Under the pieces are notes generated by a model. The model did not search any database, had not been told where the DNA came from, and saw nothing but the letters and a program-made list of their open reading frames with translations. A DNA stretch of 64,000 nt. Source: Corynebacterium genitalium ATCC 33030 (GTDB taxonomy: Bacteria; Actinomycetota; Actinomycetes; Mycobacteriales; Mycobacteriaceae). The stretch spans positions 1,695,448 through 1,759,447 of the forward strand of contig NZ_CM000961.1 of assembly GCF_000143825.1 (NCBI RefSeq), given 5' to 3'. The position numbers and the translations under genes are program-made. Shown piece after piece: positions 36,870 through 45,234 of this stretch. The number at the start of each line of letters is the position of its first letter. Position 1 is the stretch's first letter.

Positions 36870-37603
36870 CACAGGCCACACCGGGCGCCGGCACTATCCT
36901 GTTCCTCGGCGCGACCAGCGACATCGGCGGGGAGATTGCTGTGCGCATCTGTTCCGGTCGCGATGTGGTTCTGGCAGCCCGGAGACCAGAGGCGCTGGAA
37001 GACGTCGAAAAGCGACTGCGCAATGCGGGAGCCACGAGTGTGCGTAGCGTCCCCTTCGAAGCGATGGACCTCTCTTCGCACCGAGCGGTCGTAGACGCAG
37101 CTGGCCCGGTGACAACGGCGATTGTGGCCTTCGGCATTCTCGGTGACCAACAGCGCGCGGAGCACGACGAAGCACATGCAGCCGAAATCGCCATGATCGA
37201 CTACACCGCGCAGGTGAACATGCTCACTGTGCTGGCAGATGCCATGCACCGCGGGGAAATCTTCGCGTTCTCGTCGATTGCAGGATGGCGGGCGCGGCGC
37301 GCGAACTACGTGTATGGGTCAACCAAGGCCGGGCTCGACGCGTTCTGCCAAGGCTTAGCGGACAAACTGCATGGCGGACCGCTGAAGCTGATCACGGCGC
37401 GGCCGGGTTTTGTCATCGGTTCCATGACCGAGGGCATGAAGCCTGCACCCCTGTCTGTGATACCGGAGGATGTCGCCGAGGCGGTCATTGCCGCAGCGCA
37501 AAAGAAGGGCAGCCGCACTGTCTGGATTCCCCGTCAGCTGCAGGTGTTGGCCTGGATCATGCGCTTTGTTCCGCGCCCGATCTGGAGGCATATGCCACGG
37601 TAG
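36866..37603 (+). CDS. Short-chain dehydrogenase, DprE2-like
   Basis: A 245-aa Rossmann oxidoreductase: NAD(P) motif FLGATSDIGGEIA, VLAARRPE, a Ser-Tyr-Lys active site (FSSIAGWRARRANYVYGSTKAG) and IWRHMPR at the C-terminus. It most resembles decaprenylphosphoryl-2-keto-ribose reductase DprE2, which makes the arabinose donor for arabinogalactan. Corynebacteria carry a second DprE2-like gene in the lnt-ppm1 neighbourhood, so this is probably that paralogue; the substrate is unproven. It overlaps the M24 gene by 4 bp, and a TATGGT box lies 7 nt before the ATG. Confidence 0.85.
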   Translation: MTQATPGAGTILFLGATSDIGGEIAVRICSGRDVVLAARRPEALEDVEKRLRNAGATSVRSVPFEAMDLSSHRAVVDAAGPVTTAIVAFGILGDQQRAEHDEAHAAEIAMIDYTAQVNMLTVLADAMHRGEIFAFSSIAGWRARRANYVYGSTKAGLDAFCQGLADKLHGGPLKLITARPGFVIGSMTEGMKPAPLSVIPEDVAEAVIAAAQKKGSRTVWIPRQLQVLAWIMRFVPRPIWRHMPR

Positions 37604-37637
37604 AATTCGGAAAAACTGGTGCGACAAGGGAGGAAAC

Positions 37638-38954
37638 GTGGGCAAGACGAGCAACATTGTCGGTGTGGTAGCCGGTCTCGGGGCCGCTGCTGCCGCTGGT
37701 CATCTGTGGAAGAACTCTCGGGAATCAGGCACCCGAGGACTGGTCACGCGGGCATGGCTGCCGCTGTTTGTGGATCTAGCAAAAGACATCATCAACCGCC
37801 CCGTCACCGATCCCGAGTTCGAGCCGCCGCAGTGGTTGTCCGGTGCCACCGGTGGAGAGTTGTTGCGGACTCAGAAGGTTCGCGCACTCGGGCTGAACTC
37901 GTCTATGAACAAGGGCACGATGTGGCGGATCGAGTACGCGACGACGGACGCGCACGGGCGCCCACTGTCCGCCACGGCCGCCGTGATCCGCTCGGAGAAT
38001 CCGTGGGAGGGAACAGGCCCGCGTCCCGTTATCGGGTTCGCGCCCGGAACGCAGGGCACGGCGCGCCACTGTGATCCGTCGTACTCCTTCAGCATGTTCC
38101 TCGACGCGCGGTGGCCCTTCGACATCGTTTCCGCGTACGAGCAGCCCGCAGTGAACATGTACGTCGCCGCCGGCTGCCATGTGGTGGTCACCGACTACCC
38201 GCGGGATCCGGAAACAGGCAAGCAGCTCTACTGCGACCACGTAGCAGGGGCGCATTCGCTTTACGACGCCCTCCGTGCCGCCAAGCACCTCGACGTCACC
38301 AGCGACCGCGTAGGCCTGTCCGGGTTCTCCCAGGGTGGCGGGTGCGTCGCTGCAGCGCTCGAGGAGCCTGAGTACGCCCCTGACATTCCGGTTGTCGCTG
38401 CGGTGTGCGGTGCACCGCCGTCAGACCTCGAGGACATTCTCAACCACGTCGACGGCGAAACCGCGACGTTCGTGCTGCCGTACGCGCTCGACGGAATGAT
38501 GGCCTCGTACCCCGAGATTGCAGGGGAGCTTCTTCCACACCTCACGGAGAGCGCTGGCGAACTGCTGGGGCTGGCACGTACCCGGTGCGTGCTCGGCGCG
38601 ATGCCCCATAGCGCCCGCCAAGACACCACGACGTGGACCACCGATGGCCGCACGCTCGTCGACGTGATCAAGGAGCTGCCGATCACCAACTCGCTCATCG
38701 GCGACAAACTCCTTGGCCACACCTCTCCGCAGGTTCCGACGCGCCTGTGGGCAAGCGTTCACGACGACATCATTCCGTACCACTCAACCGAGAAACTGGC
38801 ACGCGATTGGGGTATCGAGCTGACCACGCGGCGCCTGTTTCCGCTGCTACGTTTCGACGTAGCCAAGCACCTCGTGCCGTTCTTCATCTGGATGCACGAC
38901 GATGCAACATGGTTGATCCGGCAGATTGAGAGTTCTGGGGCCTCAGGCAGGTAG
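37638..38954 (+). CDS. Secretory lipase-family (LIP) alpha/beta-hydrolase
   Basis: A 438-aa protein with a short N-terminal hydrophobic anchor (NIVGVVAGLGAAAAAGHLW), then an alpha/beta-hydrolase core: PVIGFAPGTQG (oxyanion region), VVVTDYPR, the nucleophile elbow GLSGFSQGGGC with Ser, and HDDIIPYH holding candidate acid and His residues. This is the layout of the LIP family of secreted lipases, many of which in mycolic actinobacteria act on mycolate or triacylglycerol esters. GGGAGGA at 37628-37634 supports GTG 37638. Confidence 0.85.
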   Translation: MGKTSNIVGVVAGLGAAAAAGHLWKNSRESGTRGLVTRAWLPLFVDLAKDIINRPVTDPEFEPPQWLSGATGGELLRTQKVRALGLNSSMNKGTMWRIEYATTDAHGRPLSATAAVIRSENPWEGTGPRPVIGFAPGTQGTARHCDPSYSFSMFLDARWPFDIVSAYEQPAVNMYVAAGCHVVVTDYPRDPETGKQLYCDHVAGAHSLYDALRAAKHLDVTSDRVGLSGFSQGGGCVAAALEEPEYAPDIPVVAAVCGAPPSDLEDILNHVDGETATFVLPYALDGMMASYPEIAGELLPHLTESAGELLGLARTRCVLGAMPHSARQDTTTWTTDGRTLVDVIKELPITNSLIGDKLLGHTSPQVPTRLWASVHDDIIPYHSTEKLARDWGIELTTRRLFPLLRFDVAKHLVPFFIWMHDDATWLIRQIESSGASGR

Positions 38955-38963
38955 TCTGGCCGC

Positions 38964-39479
38964 ATGCCCTATGCCGCTTATTTCCTGATCTACCTGATCC
39001 TCGAGGCGCTCGCGTTCTGGGGTGTGAGCCAGCTCATCGGAGTCGGATGGGCCTTAGCCGGCATCTTCATTCTCATGATTGTCGGCGCCGTGGGTGCTTC
39101 CGGAGCCATGCGCGCTGAGGTCGCCCGCGCCTCCCACGGGCGCGCCAGCATCGGCCAGTTTGCGGGAGGCACCGCCCTTGCCATGGCTGGGGGAGCGTTG
39201 ACCGTCCTTCCGGGGTACATCACCTCAGCGGTCGGTGTCCTGCTGCTGTTCCGCCCTACCCGTGACCTCATCCGTCAGTCCATGGCGGCGTCCCTGCGCA
39301 AGCGTGTAGAGACGTTTGGTGCCCAGGTGTACGACGTGTCCAATATGCAGCGGCACGCAACCTCCTACGGCACGTTCGGTGACGGCTCGGCTTCGGAAGA
39401 AGTGATTGATTCTGAAGAGATTGAAAAGTGGTCGCGTGATGCTCGACCGGAAGACTTCGGAGGTCCGAGTGAGCGCTAA
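38964..39479 (+). CDS. fxsA: FxsA-family membrane protein
   Basis: A 171-aa cytoplasmic-membrane protein with three or four hydrophobic segments: YAAYFLIYLILEALAFWGVSQLIG, WALAGIFILMIVGAVGASGAM and LTVLPGYITSAVGVLLLF, the last matching the FxsA core (PGxxTDxxG-like). A polar C-terminal tail follows. FxsA affects phage T7 exclusion in E. coli; its normal role is unknown. TAGTCT lies 6 nt before the ATG. lnt starts inside its 3' end. Confidence 0.88.
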   Translation: MPYAAYFLIYLILEALAFWGVSQLIGVGWALAGIFILMIVGAVGASGAMRAEVARASHGRASIGQFAGGTALAMAGGALTVLPGYITSAVGVLLLFRPTRDLIRQSMAASLRKRVETFGAQVYDVSNMQRHATSYGTFGDGSASEEVIDSEEIEKWSRDARPEDFGGPSER

Positions 39480-41040
39480 CTCGAATGCGGTGGTCACTGG
39501 CGGCCGCCTGCTGCTGGCAGGCGCAGGGGGAGTGCTGGTGTACTTCTCCCACGAACCGCACGGGCACTTCTGGGCGGCGATTTTCGGCGTGGCGCTGTTT
39601 TACTTTGCTCTGATGCCGTGGCCGTTCGTTGCCGCCACCGATAAAGCTGCCGCACCGACCGCCGGCCGCGGTGCCTTGCTCGGGTACGTTCACGCAGTCT
39701 GCCTCTACCTGCCGTTGTTGCCGTGGGTGGGTGAGTTTGTGGGCGCATTGCCGTGGATCGCGCTGTCTTTGGCGTGCGCGCTGTACTCGCTCATCACAGG
39801 CGCGTTCGGCGCTCTTGTTGCCCGGTGGCGTTTCGGTTTTCTCGCGTTCCCTCTGGTCTACGTCGCCGTCGAGTACGCGCTGTCCTCGTTCCCCTTCGGC
39901 GGATTCTCCTGGGTCCGTCTGGCCTGGGGGCAAATCAACGGCCCGCTGGCCAACTTGGCGCCGTGGGGTGGCCCCGCATTGATAACGTTCGCGACTGTGC
40001 TGCTCAGTGCGTCTATAGCCGCTTGCGTGCATGGGCTTCTCTCTCGCGTCGAGTGGTCGCCGAAGGGGAGTGTGGTCGCCTGGTCGATGGTTGTGGCGGG
40101 GTTGATGATCTCCACGAGCATGATCGCGGGCCTGGCCGTCAACCGCGACGCCCCGACAACAGGGGAGGTCACTGTCGCCGCAATTCAGGGCAATGTTCCC
40201 CGCATGGGCCTGGACTTCAACGCGCAGCGCCGCGCGGTGTTGGCCAACCACGTGAACGTGACCAAAGAGATGGCCACCGACGTGCACGGGAAAGGGGAGA
40301 GCGTCGACATGGTCTTCTGGCCCGAGAACGCCTCTGATGTGAACCCCTTCGCGGACGATGAAGCTTTCGAGCGCATCTCCGGCGCCGTGGCAGAGGCGGA
40401 TGCGCCCACTCTGGTGGGCACCTTGACAAAGGACGAGGTCGGCGATCGCAACACTGCCGTCATCTTCGACCCAGACAACGGGCCAGGGGACTACCACCAC
40501 AAGAAGTATCTGCAGCCGTTCGGCGAATGGATGCCCTACCGTGATTTTTTCCGGAACTTCTCCGAGTATGTCGACATGGCTGGCAACTTCAAGCCCGGTG
40601 ACGGCAACGGCACCGTGCGGATGGGCGACCACGTTGTCGGCGTGGCCACCTGCTACGAGGTCGCATTCGACATGGCCTACCGCGATGCGGTGAAGGCTGG
40701 TGCACAGATCCTGACTACCCCGACGAACAACGCTACGTTCGGGTTCACGGACATGACTTACCAGCAGCTAGCCATGAGCCGCATTCGCGCGATGGAGACC
40801 GACCGGGCCGTCGTCGTGTCTGCCACGTCCGGCGCCTCTGCGATTGTCCACCCGGATGGTTCGGTGTCGCAGCATACGGAGATCTTCCAGCCGGGGTATC
40901 TCGTCGAAAAGCTTCCGCTGCGTGATTCCGTGACATTTGCCGTGCGCTATGGGCAGTGGGTGCAGTGGCTGCTCGTTGCAGGGGGAGTCGCGGTGATGGC
41001 CGCATCCATGATCGGCGCGCGACGCGGGTACACTGCCTAG
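39469..41040 (+). CDS. lnt: Apolipoprotein N-acyltransferase
   Basis: Adds the third acyl chain to lipoproteins in the membrane. About 523 aa: six to eight hydrophobic segments including FPFGGFSWVRLAWGQ, then a periplasmic nitrilase domain with the catalytic triad Glu (VDMVFWPENASDVNPF), Lys (GDYHHKKYLQPFGEWMP) and Cys (GVATCYEVAFD), and a final membrane helix. In corynebacteria the Lnt homologue (Ppm2) interacts with Ppm1, encoded next door. GTG 39469 is chosen from the GGAGG at 39459-39463; it overlaps fxsA by 11 bp. Confidence 0.95.
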   Translation: MSANSNAVVTGGRLLLAGAGGVLVYFSHEPHGHFWAAIFGVALFYFALMPWPFVAATDKAAAPTAGRGALLGYVHAVCLYLPLLPWVGEFVGALPWIALSLACALYSLITGAFGALVARWRFGFLAFPLVYVAVEYALSSFPFGGFSWVRLAWGQINGPLANLAPWGGPALITFATVLLSASIAACVHGLLSRVEWSPKGSVVAWSMVVAGLMISTSMIAGLAVNRDAPTTGEVTVAAIQGNVPRMGLDFNAQRRAVLANHVNVTKEMATDVHGKGESVDMVFWPENASDVNPFADDEAFERISGAVAEADAPTLVGTLTKDEVGDRNTAVIFDPDNGPGDYHHKKYLQPFGEWMPYRDFFRNFSEYVDMAGNFKPGDGNGTVRMGDHVVGVATCYEVAFDMAYRDAVKAGAQILTTPTNNATFGFTDMTYQQLAMSRIRAMETDRAVVVSATSGASAIVHPDGSVSQHTEIFQPGYLVEKLPLRDSVTFAVRYGQWVQWLLVAGGVAVMAASMIGARRGYTA

Positions 41041-41083
41041 AGAAACACGAGAGAAACGACATCCCTGGTAATAAGGAGAAACC

Positions 41084-42097
41084 GTGCCTGTGGCTGACAA
41101 ACCCAGTGACTCCACGTTGGTGATCATCCCGACGTACAACGAGCTGGAGAACCTTCCGCGCATCGTTGAGCGTGTCCGTGCCGCCACGCCGGAGGTGGAC
41201 ATCCTCGTTGTCGACGACAACTCCCCGGACGGAACCGGTGACAAGGCGGACACCCTCGCTGCGGCGGACGAGCACGTTCACGTTGCCCACCGCGAGGAAA
41301 AGTCGGGCCTGCTGGGCGCATACCGTGAAGGCTTCGAGTGGGCGCTTGAGCGCGAGTACAAAGTCATTTGCCAGATGGACGCGGATGGTTCCCACGCGCC
41401 GGAGCAGCTGCAGGATCTGCTGGATGCGGTGGATAAGGGTGCAGATCTGGTCATTGGTTCGCGCTACGTCCCTGGTGGGGAAGCGGTGAACTGGCCGAAG
41501 GAGCGTTTCTACCTGTCGAAGCTGGGCAATCTTTATATTTCCATCGCTCTCGGCGACGAGATTGCGGACATGACTGCTGGCTACCGCGCGTTCCGTCGCG
41601 AGGTGCTCGAAGCCATTGACTTCGATGACCTGTCCCGCAAGGGCTATATCTTCCAGGTGCAGATCGCCGATGTCGTCGTCCAGGAAGGCTTCGATGTGCG
41701 CGAGGTGCCCATCACCTTCGTCGACCGCGAGCTCGGCGAATCCAAGCTGGACGCCAGCTTTGCCAAAGACTCCCTGACCGAAGTGACCAAGTGGGGTTGG
41801 ACGCGCCGCTCAAGTCAGGCGAAGGAGATGGCTTATGAGCTGAAACGCCTGGGTAAATACGAGCTTGAACAACTGGGAGTGCAGCGGATCCCGGGCAAGA
41901 TCACCGGTGCGTTTTCTGTCGCCGGCGACATGGTCGAAGAAGGCTCGAAGCTGCTGGCATACGAGCTCAAGCGGAACTCTGACGAAGTAGACACGCGCCC
42001 CCTGGCTTCCTTGGGCCGCAGTCTTGTCGGCTTCGTGGAAGAGGGGGCGCGTCTGGCGAAGTATGAGGTGCAGCGGCTGGTGAACAACCGCCACTAA
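41084..42097 (+). CDS. ppm1: Polyprenol monophosphomannose synthase
   Basis: GT2 glycosyltransferase that moves mannose from GDP-Man to polyprenol phosphate, the donor for lipoarabinomannan and protein mannosylation. GT-A motifs: LVIIPTYNELENLP, DILVVDDNSPDGTGD, QMDADGSHAPE (DXD-like), VIGSRYVPGGEAVNWP and the GYIFQVQI acceptor region. The family core ends near residue 250; a further 80 residues contain three similar helical segments (AYELKRLGKYELEQL, AYELKRNS, AKYEVQRLV) that ordinary Ppm1 lacks. TAAGGAG precedes GTG 41084. Its stop overlaps that of rbpA. Confidence 0.95.
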   Translation: MPVADKPSDSTLVIIPTYNELENLPRIVERVRAATPEVDILVVDDNSPDGTGDKADTLAAADEHVHVAHREEKSGLLGAYREGFEWALEREYKVICQMDADGSHAPEQLQDLLDAVDKGADLVIGSRYVPGGEAVNWPKERFYLSKLGNLYISIALGDEIADMTAGYRAFRREVLEAIDFDDLSRKGYIFQVQIADVVVQEGFDVREVPITFVDRELGESKLDASFAKDSLTEVTKWGWTRRSSQAKEMAYELKRLGKYELEQLGVQRIPGKITGAFSVAGDMVEEGSKLLAYELKRNSDEVDTRPLASLGRSLVGFVEEGARLAKYEVQRLVNNRH

Positions 42098-42477
42098 GCC
42101 TGGTTCTCTTGAGCTTCTTTCTGCTCCTTAGCAATGCGTGCCGCGTTGCGGCGGCGCTTGCGCAGCTGCTCTAGGCGTTCTTCAAGCAGCTCATCGAGCT
42201 CATCGATGGTGCGGCGCTCCAGCAGCATGTCCCAGTGGGTGCGCGGTGGCTTGACCGGCTTGGACTCTACACCTTCGCCCTCAATGAGGGTGCCGGTCTG
42301 GCCGTTTTTGCACGGCCACTCCTCGGGGATCTCGGCGTCGTCTGCGAACGGGATCTCGAAGACCTCACCGGAAGGGGTGCGGTACTTCGCCATCCTGCGG
42401 GGGGCGAGATCGTGGTCACGATCCGTCTCGTAGCTCACTGCACCCATCCGGCTACCACGCAGTACCCGATCAGCCAT
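42094..42477 (-). CDS. rbpA: RNA polymerase-binding protein RbpA
   Basis: Essential actinobacterial transcription factor that binds RNA polymerase and group I/II sigma factors. A 127-aa protein with the RGSRMGAVSYETDRD N-terminus, the RbpA core domain (RTPSGEVFEIPFADDAEIPEEWPCKNG), the basic linker and the sigma-interaction domain (TRTHWDMLLERRTIDELDELL, here PRTHWDMLLERR). A likely SigH-type promoter and a longer leader lie upstream (see next feature). It converges with ppm1, sharing the bases of the stop codons. Confidence 0.96.
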   Translation of the reverse strand: MADRVLRGSRMGAVSYETDRDHDLAPRRMAKYRTPSGEVFEIPFADDAEIPEEWPCKNGQTGTLIEGEGVESKPVKPPRTHWDMLLERRTIDELDELLEERLEQLRKRRRNAARIAKEQKEAQENQA

Positions 42478-42571
42478 GCTGCATCTGTCCCTTCATCTAT
42501 TGGTCTGTAGAAGCTTGCGGGGCGGTCGTGCAGCCCCATGCAATCTTCAAAGTATAACGGCCACCCATAGC

Positions 42572-42597
42572 AACGGCTCACCCACACCGTTTGTTCC
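42572..42597 (-). promoter_or_regulatory. Candidate SigH-type promoter of rbpA
   Basis: On the minus strand GGAAC (42597-42593) is followed after 17 nt by CGTT (42575-42572), the -35/-10 pair of the ECF sigma SigH/SigR family. Transcription would begin about 90 nt before rbpA. A TATACT further down (AGTATA at 42551-42556) may serve the housekeeping sigma factor. Streptomyces rbpA is under the orthologous SigR. Confidence 0.5.
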
Positions 42598-42625
42598 AGC
42601 AGTTACGATCACAAGTGATCCGATC

Positions 42626-42964
42626 ATGAACCAGCCACTTCACACTAAGGACGAACCGGGCGCCTGCCTGTGGTGCGGTGCTCCCGTTGAACAACTGCAG
42701 GGGCGCGGCCGCCGCCGCAAGTACTGCAGCGATTCGTGCAAGCAGCGCGCCTACGAGCGGCGGCACAATGTCCCAGGCAACCTTGGGCGTTCGGGCCGCG
42801 CGCGTCCGCACAACGACGACACTCTGCGCGATCGGTTATTCGCGCTGCGCTGCGCGGCAGAGGACATCGCCACGGCTGTCTCTGAGGGTGCGGACATCAA
42901 CGAGATTGAGTCCTTGTGCGATGAGCTGGTTACCATGGCTAAGAGAATCGAAAAGCTTCACTAG
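42626..42964 (+). CDS. Small zinc-ribbon-like protein (112 aa)
   Basis: Contains a four-cysteine cluster, CLWCGAPVEQ and YCSDSCKQRAYERRHN, spacing CxxC-x16-CxxxC, resembling the treble-clef fingers annotated as putative zinc-binding in actinobacteria. The C-terminal half is a helical segment (RDRLFALRCAAEDIATAVSEGADINEIESLCDEL). Function unknown, perhaps DNA or RNA binding. It is divergent from rbpA. ATG 42626 is chosen because the upstream part of the frame is intergenic and not protein-like. Confidence 0.8.
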   Translation: MNQPLHTKDEPGACLWCGAPVEQLQGRGRRRKYCSDSCKQRAYERRHNVPGNLGRSGRARPHNDDTLRDRLFALRCAAEDIATAVSEGADINEIESLCDELVTMAKRIEKLH

Positions 42965-43003
42965 AAGTTTTGAGAAGTTTTGCAAGCAGAAAGAGGGGAA
43001 GTC

Positions 43004-43699
43004 ATGCAGACACGCACCCAGAAGATCGTGTTCTTTGGTGGTCTGGCGGTGATCATTCCTCTCACTCTGGTAGCGATCGTTCCGCTCGTCTTTGCGCTGT
43101 TCAACTCGCCTGGCATCAAGACCGAGCCCATTGACGACAGTGGTGCCAAAGCCGCGACAACCGATGTGGACGGGCACTGGGTGGTCAGCAACCAGATGGG
43201 AAAGAATGCGACGTCCGCTGGGTTCACATTTAGTGAGCTGTTACCGGGCGATGAGCGCGTCACATCCGGCTCTACGCCAGCTGTCACGGGTGAAATGACC
43301 ATCGAGGCCGGCACGCTGACCGCCGGTGAGGTGACTGTGGATATGACTAATATCGTCACGGATCGCGATGTTCGTGACGTTAATGTGCGGAGGAGCATCC
43401 TCCACACGGAGGAGTACCCGGAAGCGACATTTGTCCTGACGGAGCCCGTTGATGTTTCGCAGCTTCCGGACGATGGCAGTATCGGCACCGTCACGCTCAC
43501 GGGTGACATGACCATTCACGGGGAGACAAACACGATCACGCAGGAGTTCAACGCGCTGCGCACGGAAGACAACGTGATCGTGCACGCCGACATTCCGTTC
43601 AACCGTCTCGACTATGGCGTGGAAACGCCGGAGTTCGTGGCTGCGAAGATTGCGGAAGAAGGCGAGATCAATATCCGCCTCAAGATGGATAAGCAGTAA
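43004..43699 (+). CDS. YceI-family protein with N-terminal anchor
   Basis: A 231-aa protein with an N-terminal membrane segment (IVFFGGLAVIIPLTLVAIVPLVFALF) followed by the YceI lipocalin-like domain: GHWVVSNQMGKNATSAGFTF, LTAGEVTVDMTNIVTDRDVRD, ILHTEEYPEATFVLTEP and LTGDMTIHGETNTITQEFNA. YceI domains bind isoprenoid chains or related lipids, here outside the membrane. GAGGGGAA at 42993-43000 supports ATG 43004 over a TTG at 42980. The dif-like site lies 12 bp downstream. Confidence 0.92.
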   Translation: MQTRTQKIVFFGGLAVIIPLTLVAIVPLVFALFNSPGIKTEPIDDSGAKAATTDVDGHWVVSNQMGKNATSAGFTFSELLPGDERVTSGSTPAVTGEMTIEAGTLTAGEVTVDMTNIVTDRDVRDVNVRRSILHTEEYPEATFVLTEPVDVSQLPDDGSIGTVTLTGDMTIHGETNTITQEFNALRTEDNVIVHADIPFNRLDYGVETPEFVAAKIAEEGEINIRLKMDKQ

Positions 43700-43710
43700 A
43701 ACATCCCCTT

Positions 43711-43738
43711 TTGTCCGATAATGTACATTATGTCAAGT
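43711..43738 (+). other. dif: Chromosome dimer resolution site (dif)
   Basis: A 28-bp sequence with the XerC-side half containing CCGATAAT and the XerD-side half ACATTATGTCAAGT, around a GT spacer; the inner 14 bp (43718-43731) are a perfect palindrome. From memory it agrees with the published actinobacterial dif consensus at all but one position. XerC/XerD recombine here, under FtsK, to resolve chromosome dimers, so the replication terminus should be close by. Confidence 0.88.
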
Positions 43739-43778
43739 AGGACGCGCGCCTAGCTCCGCTCGCTTTTCGACGTTGCCC

Positions 43779-45107
43779 CTACCGCACTCCCCGGCGATGC
43801 TTGTGCGCAAGCGTGTACTGAACCGCATCGAGCATCCCCAACCGCGCAAGCGCTTCACGGAGGGCAAGCTGCCACGTCCACAGGCGCCGGTACACCGCAT
43901 CGAATCCGTCGGCCGCCGCCTCGCGTAGCTGCCCTTGAAATGTCGTGCGTTGGTGTCCCAAGGACAATGCGAGGTGCTCCGGCGCGTGCGTCTCACCGAT
44001 GACGCGCAAGCCGCTGTGCTTATCGACGAGCCTGCGCAGCGACTCCTTCGTGCCGTACTCCAACGCGGGCCAGACATAGGCGCGGAGCGATTCCAGAGAT
44101 GACGCAGCGACCGGGGTGAGCTTCTCTGTCGCCACGACAGTTTGGATGACGGCACGGCCTCCCCGTGTGAGCAACTCGTCCATGACTGCGGTGTATGTGG
44201 GGCGCAGACGCATCGGGAGGGTTTCGAGAGTCTCGACGGAAACAACTGCGTCATAACGCCCCTCTCGTCGTGCGAGTGCTTGCTGGACGCTCTGTACGAC
44301 GTTGATATGCACGCTGTCGTCGACTCCCGCCAGAGTCAGGCGCTCGCGCAGCCCCGGTACGGTACCGGGATCTGTTACGAGCGAATCCACTGTAGCTTGC
44401 CTTCCGGCCGCCGCTATAGCCACTGCCCCGCCGGAACTGGGAAGTTCCGCTATGTGGGAGCCGGCGTGGACACCGGCGGCGTCGAGAAGCATGCCGACGC
44501 TTCTGCGCTGTGCGTCGGCAAGATCCAGCTTTTCCGTGCTCAACGGTTCGCTGAAATTCGTCACAGAGACGAAATAGTTGGCCGGCTCCCCGCGCTTGCC
44601 CGCGCTCGGCGAGAACGACTTGACGCTGCGGCGCTCCGTCGTGGGCACCCCTGTTGAGAAATGGCCGGCGAAAGAGCTCATTCCGTCCCCGGCGTAACGG
44701 GCGACGAGCTCTGGTGGCACATCCCCACCGATAAAACGTGTATCCGCTTTCGCGCTCGAGGTTCGGGGGTTGTACCCCGATTCAATCAGGCCGGAGAGCA
44801 CCTTGACGAGCGCTACCGGGGTCTGCGTGCGCCACTCTCCTGCCATGTAGGCCTCCGCCAGCCCAATCCAACCGTGAGCGGCGATGCGGGCAAACATGGC
44901 CTCGTGATCGACAACAAGGTCTGGCTGACCGTTCGGATCAAGATCGAGGCCGGCCTGCATGCACGCTTTCGCGAACTTCGCCTCCGCCCGCCGCGACCGA
45001 AGTCCCATCGCACGCCCAGACGGAACGTGCGCGATGCTCGGCCATTGCGCGGGATCCACAGTTGCCAAGTGGTCTAACTGGGGACGATAGGAAGCATTGT
45101 CGGGCAC
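43779..45107 (-). CDS. Cyclopropane-fatty-acid-synthase-like methyltransferase, degenerate
   Basis: A 442-aa protein with the two-domain CFA synthase layout: N-terminal part with HGWIGLAEAYMAGEWRTQTPVALVKVLSGL, then a Rossmann methyltransferase (YDAVVSVETLETL, LLTRGGRAVIQT, YVWPALEYGTKESL) and the C-terminal RRLWTWQLALREALARLGMLDAVQYTL. SAM motif I, normally E/DxGCGWG, reads AELPSSGG here, so SAM binding is doubtful. Start GTG 45107, chosen because TATTCT lies 7 nt upstream. The substrate would be membrane phospholipid acyl chains if it is active. Confidence 0.78.
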   Translation of the reverse strand: MPDNASYRPQLDHLATVDPAQWPSIAHVPSGRAMGLRSRRAEAKFAKACMQAGLDLDPNGQPDLVVDHEAMFARIAAHGWIGLAEAYMAGEWRTQTPVALVKVLSGLIESGYNPRTSSAKADTRFIGGDVPPELVARYAGDGMSSFAGHFSTGVPTTERRSVKSFSPSAGKRGEPANYFVSVTNFSEPLSTEKLDLADAQRRSVGMLLDAAGVHAGSHIAELPSSGGAVAIAAAGRQATVDSLVTDPGTVPGLRERLTLAGVDDSVHINVVQSVQQALARREGRYDAVVSVETLETLPMRLRPTYTAVMDELLTRGGRAVIQTVVATEKLTPVAASSLESLRAYVWPALEYGTKESLRRLVDKHSGLRVIGETHAPEHLALSLGHQRTTFQGQLREAAADGFDAVYRRLWTWQLALREALARLGMLDAVQYTLAHKHRRGVR

Positions 45108-45125
45108 GCCGTTTAGAATAGACCG

Positions 45126-45153
45126 CCGTGGCAGCGGTGTAGCGGTGCCACGG
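45126..45153. promoter_or_regulatory. Inverted repeat in the methyltransferase-ndh intergenic region
   Basis: CCGTGGCA (45126-45133) and TGCCACGG (45146-45153) form a perfect 8-bp inverted repeat with a 12-nt spacer, between the two divergent genes. It could be an operator; no regulator is evident. Confidence 0.4.
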
Positions 45154-45234
45154 CGCGCACTTGCTGCAAACCCGCGTATGATTTCATGGCGGATCCGCAC
45201 AACGTTGTTCTAGAAGGCTAAAAGGAGTTCATAC

